Below the pieces are notes generated by a model. The model was not told the DNA's origin. It saw only the letters and a program-made list of their open reading frames with translations, and made no database searches. From assembly GCA_003117195.1 (NCBI GenBank), contig BDSI01000001.1, positions 1,302,001 to 1,366,000 of the forward strand: a stretch of DNA of 64,000 nucleotides. The letters are read 5' to 3'. This document shows positions 10,437 through 22,829 of this stretch, in pieces (positions within the stretch are counted from its first letter, which is position 1; the number at the start of each line of letters is the position of its first letter). Source of the stretch: Eudorina sp. 2006-703-Eu-15. Taxonomy: Eukaryota > Chlorophyta > Chlorophyceae > Chlamydomonadales > Volvocaceae. Position numbers and translations under genes: made by a program.

Positions 10437-13400
10437 GCGCAAGTTATTCTGTTTGATCAGGTCGCCCCTGGCAACGAGTCATGAGGGAGAGATATCGTGA
10501 TTAGACATGAACAGAAGAAACCGAAGTAGGTGCAAATATAGTATCCCCGAGCCAGCTGGGTTTGCAGCATTTGCATACTTCCTCACAGAGAAATGCGGGG
10601 TCCGTTCGAAGTCGCCGACGCAGTTGGATGTGCAGCAGCGTGCGTGCGCACGAGGGTTATCCGGGAGCAGAGCCCGAGGGGCGCAAATGCGTGTTTGGGA
10701 GTGGCACAAGCCGCCTTATGGTATCGTCAAGTGGGTTTGTGTGTCAGTGCGGCCGCCCAGGTCTTAACACCGGCCGTTAGAAGTGCTGATGTGAATGCTG
10801 TTGTTGATGAACATTACGATGAGCCTGCTTCCGAACTAAAAGGGCAGAGGGTCCGGAATGAAATGAATTGGCTGTAACTCGTTTCTCGGGAACGCTGACT
10901 ACGATGAAAGCGGAATGATTTGACCCCTGCTGTTATGTTTCAGGGCTGTGGCAGGCCGCTCTGAACCGGATATGGCGAATGGCAGTACATGAGGCGCCGC
11001 TGAGAAGCGGTTTCGGTTTGCGGCCGCTGCAGCCTTCCCGCATCGAATGACTGTACTTATGGCCGTGCAATACCGCAGAGATAACAAACTGATATGCATA
11101 TTGCAAATGTTTAATTGGAAGGCCAGCAATTTTGCCGTAAGCAAATGCAAAATTTGTATGTACTGGCTGTGCACGGGAAGTCCGACAGAATGCCCCTAGC
11201 TAACCCAACACAGTCTTCATGCATGAACGCACTAGGAATTCTCCATGTGACCCTACTTTGTGCCTACGTATTTGGCGGTCGTGGTTAAGTATTTCCAATT
11301 AAGAACCGAATGGGGATGCCGGCTGAACAGGGGCCTCAAACGGCCCTCAATCAAAACAATCACAGAGCAAATCAAGATTCTGTAAGCCCTGTGTTGCGCG
11401 ATTGCTCATGGCTCAGCTTTACTACATCGCCACTCGCGAAGCCCGCGCGGCGCCCCGCCGCCAGAATTCATCACAAACGTAAAATATATCTTAAACATCA
11501 GGATGCACTAGCTCAATAGATTTACCTTATATTTAATGAAAGGTCGGAACTGTTGATGCCTTGTGCCGAAGTTGAGTCAAGGCCCCGGAAGCCGCTCGTT
11601 CCGTGTGGCCGAGGCCCATCCTGTGCCATGTGCTCATCGCCACACTTGCTTTCGTAGATGTCTTGATCCAATGTTTCTACACATAAAAGGCTGGGGCACC
11701 AGCCAGAACCAGTTGTCCTGCTCGCGGCCTTGGCATCAAGAGGCGAGCAGCAGCAGCTGCCCTGAGAAGGAAAAGCTGTGATGCAATCCTGCAGCCTACC
11801 CATTGCCCAACCTAATACAATCAAACATACAAGAATTGTCCAAGTGGTTCGCGATGTAGTAAGACGAGGTGAATGGGATGACTACTTAGCGTACGGCAAT
11901 GATGGCTTTGTGCGGCAGACCGACGAAAAATCAAGCTTCCGCACACTGAAGCTCTGCAGAAGACACCGATGGTGCCCCCAAAAAGAATGCCGGTATGTTA
12001 AATCAACCTCAGAATTGCCTACAACGTTATGAAGTGAAGGTCACGGCACTACATTGCGCCTAGTTTGCGAGAATAGTTGGGTGAGTAGGGAGTTATAAGA
12101 TGCTTTGCCATTGGTGGTGCACGTGCGTTCCTACTGTACGGTTTTGCATACAGTAAATAGTCGCAACTTGACATCAATTATCATCTCCTAAGCAGAATAT
12201 GAATGATGATAGTCAATATGTCAGGCTGCTGCGAGTTGCAGTTACAAATGTTTACTCCTTACATTACGAGCCACAAGCGGTGGTGTAAAGTCAAATGGAC
12301 TCATACTGTCAGCCAACGAAAGTAAAAGAAAAATGTTATAAATGATTTCAAGTTTGTCTATGTATATGCATGAACTTGCGCTTTGCCGGCACGTAAGTTG
12401 ATTACTCATACAAGGGCTTATAAGCCCTTATTATATAATTTTACAGGAATTTACCAATTAATAAGTTGTCAAAAATCTGCGATATTGCTCTTGGTAGGCC
12501 AATCATACAACATTTGTCTGCCTGTGATCGGCTTCTCACGCGATTAACTTTCGTAAGGACTCCGTGTTGTGGCCATTTCATGATCTAGAGGGTGCATAAC
12601 ATTTCCATGCGTAACTAAACGGCCAAGGGTTTTGCGCGACGCGCAGTGCTGCATAACCATGCCCCGCTATATCACGGCGTATCACGGCAAAGCCGCACAT
12701 CACATGCGTCATCAATGACGTTCCGCACAAAACTTTCAGGCAACTCAGATCGATTGGTAATCTGTTTAATTAATATGGCAAAAGAGTTTCGCCTCGCCGT
12801 CGCAATCCAGTGTAGATAGCCAACAGGAGCCAACATTTGAATCCCAATGACCGCATGGAGCCGGATGAGGGGATTGAAAGACTCCTGCGGGATATTACAT
12901 TATGCTACTTTGGGAAGGGCCTTCCCATGTCTTTCAGCAATCGCCCAGCCGCACTCGTCGCGGCGCGACCTGGCATTCGAGTCTTCGTTGGTTTTCATTC
13001 CGCTGCCGTATGAGTTCCTGCCCAAGCTTGCCCCTGATCCGACCTCAAACGGTGTCATCATCCAGCGCAAACCTTTCATATAGTCAAAGAACCTGGCGTG
13101 TAGATGAATGAAGCGATGGCGTGCAGGTGCCGCCTAGAGAGTGGCGGTGCGATGGCCGCTATTACCACCGCACAATCACCGGTAGCAAACAGAATAAATG
13201 TGCGCAGCTCAGCACGCCATCTGAACAGGCTTGCAACACCCGGGGCAGAATGCTGACCAAGGCATCCGCCGGTTGCGTGGTCCTGTGCCGTTGCCCTGTT
13301 GGTGTGTCCTGCACCGCACAACACCGCACTTTGCGTCTTACAGAAAATGTAACAACTCCGTGACTGGGGCTCACAACAGGACCGGACTGGACTGGACGCT

Positions 13401-14958
13401 GCGCGAAAACGGCGGCGAACCGTTTCGGACGTTTGCTGCAAGAGGCCAGCCAATTACGTCATCACGCAAGTAGAGACACACTGTCCGGAGCGCACCGCGG
13501 GGGCACCGCGCTTCGGAAACAACTCAGGCCACCGTCACACATACCCCGCTGCTGAGACTGGCACGCTGACACACTTGCCTGGCGCCGCTGCGCCTGCATT
13601 TGCGGCGCCCACACGGCCAGCGTCACAACCCTGCACCACCCGCAAACCGTGTATTTGCGGCCGCTCGGTATTGACCGTCACGCCCGCTCTTTCTCTCCTC
13701 CATACCCGCAGCATTATTTCCAGCTTCTGTAATAACAACACGGACAGCACGTTGCTAAAACACACCAGCAACTCCGCATCCATCGGTGGTTTCGAGCTGC
13801 ATTTGAAATAATCATATACTCATATTACAGTGGACCTGGTAGGTCAATCAGCGGGGATAGCCGAACGCCCCTTCTGCTGCACACTGCGACGGCAACGCCG
13901 CGCCACGAAGGCGCACCGGACCAGCATCACAGGCGCACCGATAACCCGTCCGGGCCCGCAACCCCGCATTGTTTGGGAACCAACTCGTTTATGGGCACCT
14001 GCCGATATTGCCAGGGTCAGCTTTTACTTCATTACCAGCGTGCAAAACAAAGAGTGCCGGATTGCCTTACCCAGTTCTTCGTCAAGCCCATGCCCACAAG
14101 TCGGGACACTTCCATCTCCTACGTCCTCCATCGCTAGCCCTGGCGCTGTCGAGGTTGTTGCGGCCGGCGGGGCGGGGCTCCACAACCGACTGTGCAGTCG
14201 GAAATTTGCGATACCTACTTCTCCAGAGCTTGCAATCGACCAATACTGAAAAAATGACACCTGTGCCATGTCCTCGGGCAGTATTCCGACCTTAACAGCA
14301 AAGCGTCTCTAGGAAAAAACAAATGTACGTGACTGCATACGCATTTCCAAATAAGGGATGAATGTATCAAAGGGAAGCAGCACACGATAAATTAACCCGA
14401 AGCAGCGATGGAAATGGCACACGGTAAGGGAAGCAACACGCGACCCGGACAACTAATCCGAACGAATGCGGCACACGCACGGCAACGACGACCACGCAAC
14501 CGAATGAGCGCGCGGGGCACAGCCTGACACGCATTCATTGAACAAGATAAGGCCGATACCCAAGACATAATAAAGATACAGGACCTGCTTTGCATTGCTG
14601 TAACTGACTAATTGAGCTTGCAGCTAAGGGAAGGTCAACCAAGACCGACCTCGATTCGGGCGGCTGTGGCTGCGGGACTTCCCTCTGCGATGTGGCCTGA
14701 CCGTGTCTTCTGCAATTATTTTCCAGCGACTCCGCCACCGCCGCCGCACATGTACCGCCACCGCCGCCTCACATCACCTGAGGGCTCCGACCGAGGTTAC
14801 TTGCAACAGCTGCGGCACCTTATAGATGGCGCGTCGGTTGCACCAACGCCCCATTCCCTGTTAGGAATTAAATCACGCGGACGACACCGGCTGAACCCAA
14901 ACAGATCATCGCCTATCGGGGACAGCTGAAGCTTCCTCGCTTAAGATACACACACATC

Positions 14959-15031
14959 CACCCCCCCCCACCCCCCACCCCCCCACCCCACCCCCACCCC
15001 CACCCCCACCCCCACCCCACCCCACCCCACA
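14959..15031. repeat. C-rich tract, G-quadruplex-prone on the minus strand
   Basis: About 73 bases almost entirely of C runs (3 to 9 long) split by single A residues. The complementary strand has many closely spaced G runs, which is the pattern of intramolecular G-quadruplexes. It abuts the inverted dispersed repeat at 15042-15118. Confidence 0.8.
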
Positions 15032-15041
15032 CATAAAACAA

Positions 15042-15118
15042 ACAATGTATACGGGCAGCTTTTGGGCATTGCTCTGCCCCGTGCATGTCACGCACTCCTG
15101 TTCTGCCTGCCTAAGAAC
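15042..15118 (-). repeat. Dispersed repeat, inverted copy
   Basis: Reverse complement of a segment seen again at about 18632-18712 and 19725-19810, sharing the word CAGAACAGGAGTGCGTGACA and a following GCCCGTAT motif. Three copies in two orientations mark a mobile or formerly mobile sequence; no coding capacity is seen. Confidence 0.6.
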
Positions 15119-15531
15119 ACGCACACACACATTCTTATCTAAACACACACTTTAGTGGAAAAGGGCCGCCGGCGGTCTGGTACGTACCGCAAGCAAGTTA
15201 GCGCACCAACACGCACTCGCGACCTCCGCTAGACGGGACGGTTGGATCCAGGTTACGCTACCTGCACGCCTCGCTCGATCTCCGCCACCATGAATGCTTG
15301 CGCGGCCCAGCATACCCAAGCAGAGATGCAGTCCAGGCGTAGGTCCCTACGTATCCCCGCGTCAGTGACGATCGCACGTACGTCCGGAGGGTCACGGCCG
15401 CGGCCCCCTCTCCCCATGCCCGAATTCCCCATTCACCCATCCATGCATCCATTCACCGATCCTGGGGGATGCGCATCTTCTCGACGACTAGCTGCTCGCC
15501 CTACCGTTGAACCCCCTGTGGCTGGGCATTC

Positions 15532-17100
15532 TCAGTGGTTACGGTCCGGCAGCGTAGACAGGAGCAGCATCTCCATGCGCGCCAGGTCACGAGTCTGTTG
15601 TGTCAGGTGGTGGTTGCGTGCGTTGAGTGCGTTAAGTGAGTTAGGGCGGGTTCCATGCAGGCAGGCAGGTTCACCGTGCGCAAACAAGCAAGCGAGGTCA
15701 GGACCGCTCCTATCCCGCCGCGCGCGGCCTGCCTCCGGGTGCAGCAGCGATCCAGACGCGTGCCGCGAACAGCCTTGCGTCTCGCTCCCAGGATTGCGGC
15801 ATACCACCGCGCGCACGGCCCGTACACACCTCGTACAAGTTCTGCCCAGTTTCGTCCAGCGCTGCGCACAGCCACGTGTCTGGCGGAAACTGCCGATGCG
15901 CCTGCTGGATGCATGAATAAATTCAGGGAACATTGTTACACAAGAATGTATGAATAAGGGTCCCCATTGGTTCTTTCGTAACCGTTGTACATTGATTCAC
16001 GCGTTTCAGTGTTTGACATTTCTTCCAGAACCTCACACAGCCATCGGTGTATGCGGCACCGTACCTCCACTCTCTTGTGGACGATGCAGAACCCAGACAT
16101 CCGCCACCCAAGTGCGCTCGGCCATCGTGTACGCACCCCCGCCCAGGCCCCCCAGCCCCCGCCTCCCGGACCGCGCCTCAGTTCCCCCGCCTCGCCGCCC
16201 CCCGCCCCACCTCGTTGTACTTGACCGCCACCGACATGCAGGTCAGCGCCAACAGCTGCAGCAGACCGTCCGGGATGGGGACCTGTAGGGTTGGGGGGAG
16301 TGTCAGTTGGGATCAATCGGCGGGTGAGGGGGCAGTAAGGGAGGAAGGGGTTTATAGGTGTTGCTAGGATGCAGCTAGGGTATGGAGGAGAGTCGGTCGG
16401 GTGGGGTACGCCTCCAGGAACTGCGGCGGCAAGCCTGTCCTGTTCACCGCTTTCCCGCCTCCCCTTCACAATTCCCGTCACATGAACACTGTAACCGATA
16501 CCACTTCCACGAACTGCAACGCAGCCCGGAAACTTCAAGCGCGCGATGTGCCTCGCAAGCCGGCAGTCTCGAGCCTCGAATGATGCTGAGAGCCCTCCTA
16601 CGTCCTACCTCGCTGTTCGCGACGAAGGAATCAAGAAGATCCACGGAAGCGTCGGTCGATGCCGAAGCCAAGCCGAGGGAGTCGCCAACAGTCCGCATCC
16701 AGTCTACGACGCGAACCCGTGCACTCGGGGCCAGCCATGACGACTGCGGCGGCGTGTCAGCAGGTACAGCAGCGGCAGCGGCTTCTGCGCCTGCGGCAGC
16801 AGCACCTGCGGCCCTAGTGTCCGCCGGGCGGGCGCCTTCCGATGAGGTGCAGACAGCGGGCCACCACAGCGGGCCGCTCGACGAGTCATCGGCCTTGTGG
16901 TACGCGGCGCGTCCTGCCGGTTGTTGGTTTGCGGGGCTGGATGCGGGTGCGTCCCAAGCCGATCGGCTGCAAGGCAAAACACACCGTTGCGTCCAGACGT
17001 TTTGTAATGCGCCGATGCGTGTGTTTATAAGAAGAACTCGCCCAACCGGCCCATGTGTGTGTGTGTGTGTGTTTTGCATGGTTGGGGCTGCACCCCCCAT
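15532..17100 (-). CDS. Truncated cyclin-like gene (copy 2, four exons)
   Basis: Exons by homology to copies 1 and 3: about 17100-16609, 16282-16211, 15901-15830 and 15594-15532, all phase 0 with GT-AG introns, 232 codons plus TGA. Exon 1 has the first cyclin helix (RVVDWMRTVGDSLGL, then LLDSF). Exon 2 is nearly identical to that of copy 1 (LLQLLALTCMSVAVKYNE). Exon 3 matches the short WL-containing exon of the paralogues (ends NLYE). Exon 4 starts TRDLARMEMLLLSTL, matching ARDLQRYEFTVLQTI, then diverges and stops after 20 residues. The LHEPN segment and the whole C-terminal fold are absent. The ORF has no internal break, so it may be a short cyclin-box protein, perhaps a decoy; it may equally be an early pseudogene. 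The ATG at 17100 is the least certain point, because exon 1 begins with a His/Thr run encoded by a GT microsatellite. Confidence 0.6.
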
Positions 17101-18629
17101 ACCTACCCACCTGTACAGCCCGGAGGATGCGGACAGCGAGGCGGCGGCCGTGTCTCAGCCGCCCAGCCCCTCCAGTGCCAAGCAATCAATGAATGACCCG
17201 ATCGATGCTCCCATGGAAGCACACCGTCCCTACCTCTGATCAGAGGTGGGGAGTCCTGATGCCGGCGCCGGGGCCGCACCCAGCCGAGGCTGACCATGGC
17301 CGCCTGGTGCAACCCGCACCTGCTCAGCTTGTTCTCTTTGCACACCGGATGCGGCGCCAAGCGTGATCGATGCGGATCCCCTTTCAGCGTCAGGCCCTTC
17401 ATCACGCTGCGTGGCGGCATCGCTTGCCGACGGGTTGGAGGGGAGTCGAGGCGGCCTCAGCGGCACAAGCGTTGCCGCCGGAGAGGCGGCACCGTTGGGA
17501 GTCCCCGAGCCGAATTCACGGATGTCGGAGCCCTGCGTCCCCGATGCCGCCCGGTGGTGAAGTTAGTCGCACGCATCGCTCGCCCTGGCCCTGGCCTGGC
17601 CATGTGCATCGATCGACCCAGGTAAGATAATGAAGAGAACTGCCGATGGATATGTTCGGTTCGTTGGTGCCAGTCCAGTCATCGCGTGACACGACGCAAT
17701 CCGCTCACGGCGAGCAGATTGATGATGCCTGGCACTATTGCTATGTGTGCTAATGATCATTGGCCATCGCAAGGATGAACGGAAGGATCTTGCGGGGGGG
17801 AAGAGCGATCAACCTACCATCACGGCCGGCCTCGGAGGAATAACCAGGTTTATTATAAAATATTTTACTTCATCTGTGACGGAATATTTTATGCCTAGCT
17901 TACTGGGTTGCAGCTGTGGAGTAGCCGCACGGTTCGATTGAGCTTGGTTGTCGCGCTGGGCCAGACCTCGTAATACGGCCGTATCACAGCTGTACTCACA
18001 GTACTTGCCGCACAAGTGGAATTTGATGAGAATCACCAACACATGAGCAGAGCAAGATGTATTGCGGGAAAACAAGTCTGGTAGAGCAATTAAATGTGAA
18101 ATAAACCTTCCGAATTTTTGTTTCGCATGTGGCGGCGCGGCCTTAGTACCGAATGTAGTACATCTTCATCTCATCCCTGCGTGTTACACACTTACGGCTG
18201 GTGATATCACATCTTTTAAAATTATTATTCTGGGTTTTAGGTCGTGCGCGTAGCATGCCAGCCGCACGCGGGGAACCCCAGCAGCGAGGCCCATCGATCC
18301 TACCTCGGGAGCGAACTCAAAACCCTCAGCGCGTTCGCGACTTCCAACTCTAATGGGGCGGGCCGGGCTGTGGCATTTCAAAGTCAGGGGTGGAGTAGAT
18401 CGATGTTTCGTGAAATGGCTGGACCAAGAAACGACTTGATACTGTCAGCGCGCGCTTAGTAACGTAGTTGGCACGTCCACGGATCCGGAGGCGGTGCGAG
18501 CACCAAAGGTACGTAGGTACGTAGGAGCCGCACGGCACGTGCCAGCAAGGTGAATAAGGCGTTTCGTTCGCACAACCATCGGTGACTATGTACAGGGATG
18601 ACGGGGCTCAGGAAACGACAGTTGTTGAG
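17101..18629. other. Intergenic, no supportable gene
   Basis: Upstream of the minus-strand cyclin copy 2. GC-rich to about 17630, then AT-richer. Only short overlapping frames with no recognisable domain are present. Nothing else is called. Confidence 0.45.
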
Positions 18630-21600
18630 TGTTGCTTAGGCAGGCAGAACAGGAGTGCGTGACATGCACAGGCGGAGTAGCGCCCAAACGTTGCCCGTAT
18701 GCGTATATATATAGCTGCTGTGTGCGTATATCTGACCGGGCCTGGCACTGGCCAAGGGCTGCTAACCCAGCCCTAACGGAAAGACCGCCGAATCACTCTC
18801 CTCCCTTTGCGGGGAAAGAGAAGGGCCTGAGGACTCGCGCGTCCTGAAAGGTACGGCAGAAGCTCTACGGAAAAGGGCCTCGCTCAGCCATGCCCTCTCG
18901 TCTCCGACGACCGGGCCCCCTAGGGTCCCGTGCAATGTAATGTAACCGTTACAAGGTGGACCCGTATCCCGACCGGGTGTTCCAACGGGCCCAGATAGCT
19001 CGTAGGGGCCTCATCTCATCAATACTACTGTTGCCTCGCGGGCCTCGGTGGGCTGCCCTCCCTCTAATCCTTGCAGCACCTGGTTCTTCCCCTCCGGGGA
19101 TTCCCGCCAAGCGCAAAACTGGGCGACGTAGCCCGCGGTTCAACCTCATCAAGTCCTTGCAGCACCCGGGGCGCGCGCGTTCCTGAGCAGCTCGGAGATG
19201 TGTCCCTGTCAGTGCAAAAACCCGCCGTCCCCTCCAGAGGTTCCCGCCAGGCACATAGTTTGAAGGCGTCCGGGCCTGTCGTCCGGCTCAGCTAGTCAAG
19301 TACCCAGCTCTACCAAGAAGCCCTTTATTTCCCTCTCTGTCTCATAACCCCGCTTGCGGCTGGTTCAGGGCCGGCCAGCGCTGGCTGTCAGATAAGTAGT
19401 TCTGGGGCGTGGTACGTCCAAGCAACCCTCCCAGGGATCTTGCTGCCCAGAGCGGGTTCATGCCGGATAGCGTTCGTTGACCGGGCTATGGTGACCTATC
19501 GGCAGCACCGGCCAGCTACGACCCCCCAAGCGTGACCCTGACCCGTGGCGGCCATTGCCACATGTTCCCATACACCGTTCGCACCCCCCCTTCGCACTCA
19601 TTAATAAGCCACGATCCGGCCAGCCCCCAACACTACTCAGACTCATTCGCGGCCTCGCAGGTCCCGCAACCCGTCTCTACTCAACTACGCAACGTCCCTA
19701 CGACAAACCGTCCTTACTAGTGTGTGTTACTGAGGCAGGCAGCAGAACAGGAGTGCGTGACATGCGAGGGGCCGAGTGGCGCCCAATAGTTGCCCGTATG
19801 CGTATATAATACACCCATTGCCCAACCCATAAGATAAACAAAAAGGTGCGGTGTCGGAAGACTACCAGCAGGCTGTTGGCGCACTGTTGGTGTCGCGGCG
19901 TAGCGGACGACTACCTTATTATTAGGATGTTACAGCGGACCCCGCGGGTCATCGGTGACAGCCCACGGCGACAGCCGAGGGTTCCTCACCATACACTGCC
20001 TAAACGAACTAACGCCACCATGGCGTTCCGGACAGGCTCCCCAAGTGCACCGAAACACTCCCCGGGCCCACACTACCAGGGAACCACCCCGTTCCTGAGA
20101 ACCAACCATGGCAAGGGATAAAGCCCGCTCAGGGGGAGTTAGCCACCAGGGCGCCCCTATTAGCGAACCACCACCCCAACCACGGCGGGGTCACTTCTCC
20201 AGCGGTGGCGTGGCCCGTAGTCTTGGAGGGCCACGGGGGCTCGCGAGTCACCATCAGGGGCCTGCCCGTACGGTCCCACCGGGCCGGAAAAACCGCCCAC
20301 ACCTAGCGATAGCTCCACTGGGCGTCAGTGCCCTGTCCACCCGCGGTCCACTACGACAGAACCCCTACAGGGCTTAAGACTCCTGGCCTGACGGAACCGG
20401 GCCACGGCACACAAGACGACCGTCCTGCACTTTCAGGATGGGGTGTGTAGCCCCCACCGCTGACCACCCTTTCACTGGGACTCCCAGCTCAGCGAAGTCG
20501 TGGAGTCGGCTCCAAAAGTCTGCCACTGCCCGCCGGGCGGCTAGCCCTTCAGCGTCCCTGATGGCCGAGGGGTCCCGCCCGCGTTCCTGGACCTGTCGGC
20601 CCGCGTTCCTGGACCTGCTGCTGGTGCGGGTCGGCTAGCTGCTGCCTTGGCCACACAGACTCACACCACAATGCTGTGCATGCGTGCGATCCTCTCGATG
20701 TTATTGCGATGTGCCTACCTGCAAGCAAAGGGACATGTGTGTGTATCGTTACATATATATCTGACCGGGCCCGACGTTGGCCAAGGGCTGCTAACCCAGC
20801 CCTAACGGAATGGCCGCCGAAACACTCTTCCCCGGATATGGGGGGAGAGGGGCGGAAGGGGCCTCTGTCCCGTCGTTCTCATCAACCAAGGGCGCGCGCA
20901 AGATCCCCATTTTACCTCGGTGGGACCATTCCGTGCTTTTTTGAGAGTGTCGGGGGGAGTCTTGCGGTGTGCAGGGCCTGCTCCTGCGTGAGGGCTGAGA
21001 CACGGTCGCCCAATCCTCTGTTTTTGATTTTTGCTACGGGTTCCCTGCCCGTGACCTAAGTTTTGTTGTTGTTCACGGTGTTTCGAATGGTGCGGGTTGC
21101 TCCACTTGCGGTCGCTGGGCACTGTCACGAGCCAGGCGTGGGTCTTCCAAGACCTCGAGGGGTGCAGTGTTGGCCGGGTGCTTTAAGGGTGGTGGTAGCT
21201 GGGTAATAATGGGGTGCCTGTGTGGGCGAGAGGGCGACCTTCCCCGTGCTTGGCTTTATCCATTTCTGAATATCCCGCCCATTGCTGTGCCTATCCCTTT
21301 ATTTGGTAGTGTTGCTCCGCTGCTGTGTGCATCTGCTTGCTTCGGTGTCTGTCTGGATGGGATCATGGCCAGATGTTATGTAACCGTGACAAGGTGGACC
21401 CGTATCCCGACCGGATGTTCCAACGGGCCCAGATAGCTCGTAGGCGCCTCATCTCATACACCGACCCCTACCAAGGACTGCGCACCCATCCTCCATCACC
21501 CGCGGAAGAGTCATGCAGCCATACCGGCCAACGCACCAGGTTACCCGCGCACCAGAATGCCTCTCCTGGAAACCGCGCCAGACCCGCCGAATCACGTGGC

Positions 21601-21950
21601 GGGGAGGGAACCGATGTATTCTTGTTCGCGGCGTTGAGGTCTTGAGGTTTCTAGCCGCCTTGTCGGTGCATGGGGCCTGCTGGGGTTTGCCCTGGTATAT
21701 ACCGTTGATTCTTTTGGGGTACGCTGTAACGTTCATTCATTCAATCTATTGAGGACCGGCGACAGCTGTGCCCCCACAAGGGATTGGGCGAAAGCCCATC
21801 CTGGGCGGGCTGCGCCTTGCAGCCCGCTGCTGTTTACCCTCCTCACGTCCTTGCAGCACCCAGGGCGCGTTCCTCAGCAACTCGAAGACGCGCTCCTGCC
21901 CGTAGGTGCGGTAAAGCTAATAATCTGGTCCCGCGTCCCAACCTAACCGT
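18630..21950. repeat. Mosaic of dispersed repeat fragments
   Basis: At least four segment families recur. (a) 18632-18712 and 19725-19810, also inverted at 15042-15118. (b) 18728-18800 and 20757-20830, sharing CCAAGGGCTGCTAACCCAGC. (c) 18938-19020 and 21375-21457, with a shorter copy at 41090-41170, sharing CAACGGGCCCAGATAGCT. (d) 19928-19960, 21671-21746 (inverted) and 39633-39735, sharing GTTACAGCGGACCCC (mutated by one base in the inverted copy). A Cys/Pro-type word (CCTTGCAGCACC) also recurs at 19071, 19157 and 21849. No frame is conserved across copies. These look like fragments of non-autonomous mobile elements inserted in and beside one another. Confidence 0.6.
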
Positions 21951-21951
21951 A

Positions 21952-22386
21952 TTAGCTAATGTTGCACCATCCGGCGGGCCTGCCCGCCCAGCTGAGCCAG
22001 GGCGAGGCGTCTCTCACGCGTCGGGCATGCTGGGTCCGGGTATGCAGTCGGGCGCTCCATGATGGGGCTATGGTTTGCGCAAGGCAGCACATCACCACGT
22101 AACAAGCTTCCCTGTGTAAAAAAACTTCCCACCACAGCAACAAACGACAGGCCCGCGCGCGGTACACGTTTCTGCCCCTACACCCTCTGTTGGCCTCCAG
22201 AGCCCAGCAAGACAACCAGAACTGCATTAGCTTGCAATGCGCGCTGAAGGGATTGAATAATACCGTAGCATGTGGCGGCCACATCACGGCTGCCGTGCCT
22301 ACAAATAACTGACCCAACCAATGCTTGTACTTAGACATCTGCAATCCCGGCTGCTTGCTTACAACACCGTGAGTACTGCTGGCCAA
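21952..22386 (-). mobile_element. Degenerate LINE 3' fragment (inverted)
   Basis: The minus-strand frame at 22386-21952 has residues aligning with the LINE fragment at 22830-23629: MSKYKHWLGQLFVG matches MSKYKQWMGLSFMG, AAVMWPPHATV matches AAVMWQPHATV, and KLMQFWLSCWALEANR matches KLMQFRLCCWALESNR. The downstream zinc-finger region is scrambled and diverged. This is an older copy of the same non-LTR family lying head to head with the plus-strand copy. Confidence 0.65.
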
Positions 22387-22829
22387 GCACCAAGGGGCCC
22401 ATTAAGGGAGAGCAAGCAAGACATAGAGCAGCCCTGCCTACCTTATTATGACCTGCGTGCAACGAATACATGGAACCCACCCGGACGGCAGATAGATCGC
22501 GACATGTGTTCTGCCTGCCGCAGGCTCAATCAGGGATACGTACCTACCCCGGGTTTACAGCACGCAGGTCCCGGCCATTTGTCGTGTGCTGCTGCTGCTG
22601 CTGTTGCCATTGTCGGCCTGTAGTAGGTGTCGTACAATAGTTGGCCCTACTCCTCAAACACGGTGCGTGCGAAGCACTGTCCCAGCATCTCGAGAAGCCT
22701 TTGCCAGCTCTCACCTACTACACGGCCTACGTTGTAGAAAGTCCAGCTCGTCCAGCAGCAGCACCGCAGGCATACATTACACACATACATCGACAAATTG
22801 TGGGGGCTGCTCGCCCGCCCAGCCCATCC

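Larger units (their letters stand above)
10437..15531. other. Intergenic, no supportable gene
   Basis: Between the first two cyclin genes. Base composition is mixed, with an AT-richer part at about 10900-12900 that includes a perfect 18-bp palindrome at 12412-12429. No frame here has a recognisable domain or coding signature. The right part holds a C-rich tract (14959-15031) and one inverted copy of a dispersed repeat (15042-15118). The 5' regulatory region of the minus-strand cyclin copy 1 should lie just right of 10436, but no TATA-like box is clear. Confidence 0.5.

Noticed and set aside
15936..16538. 200-codon minus-strand ORF over cyclin copy 2
   Set aside because: It reads exon 2 in the wrong frame; the correct frame is fixed by VKYNE and by splice phases.
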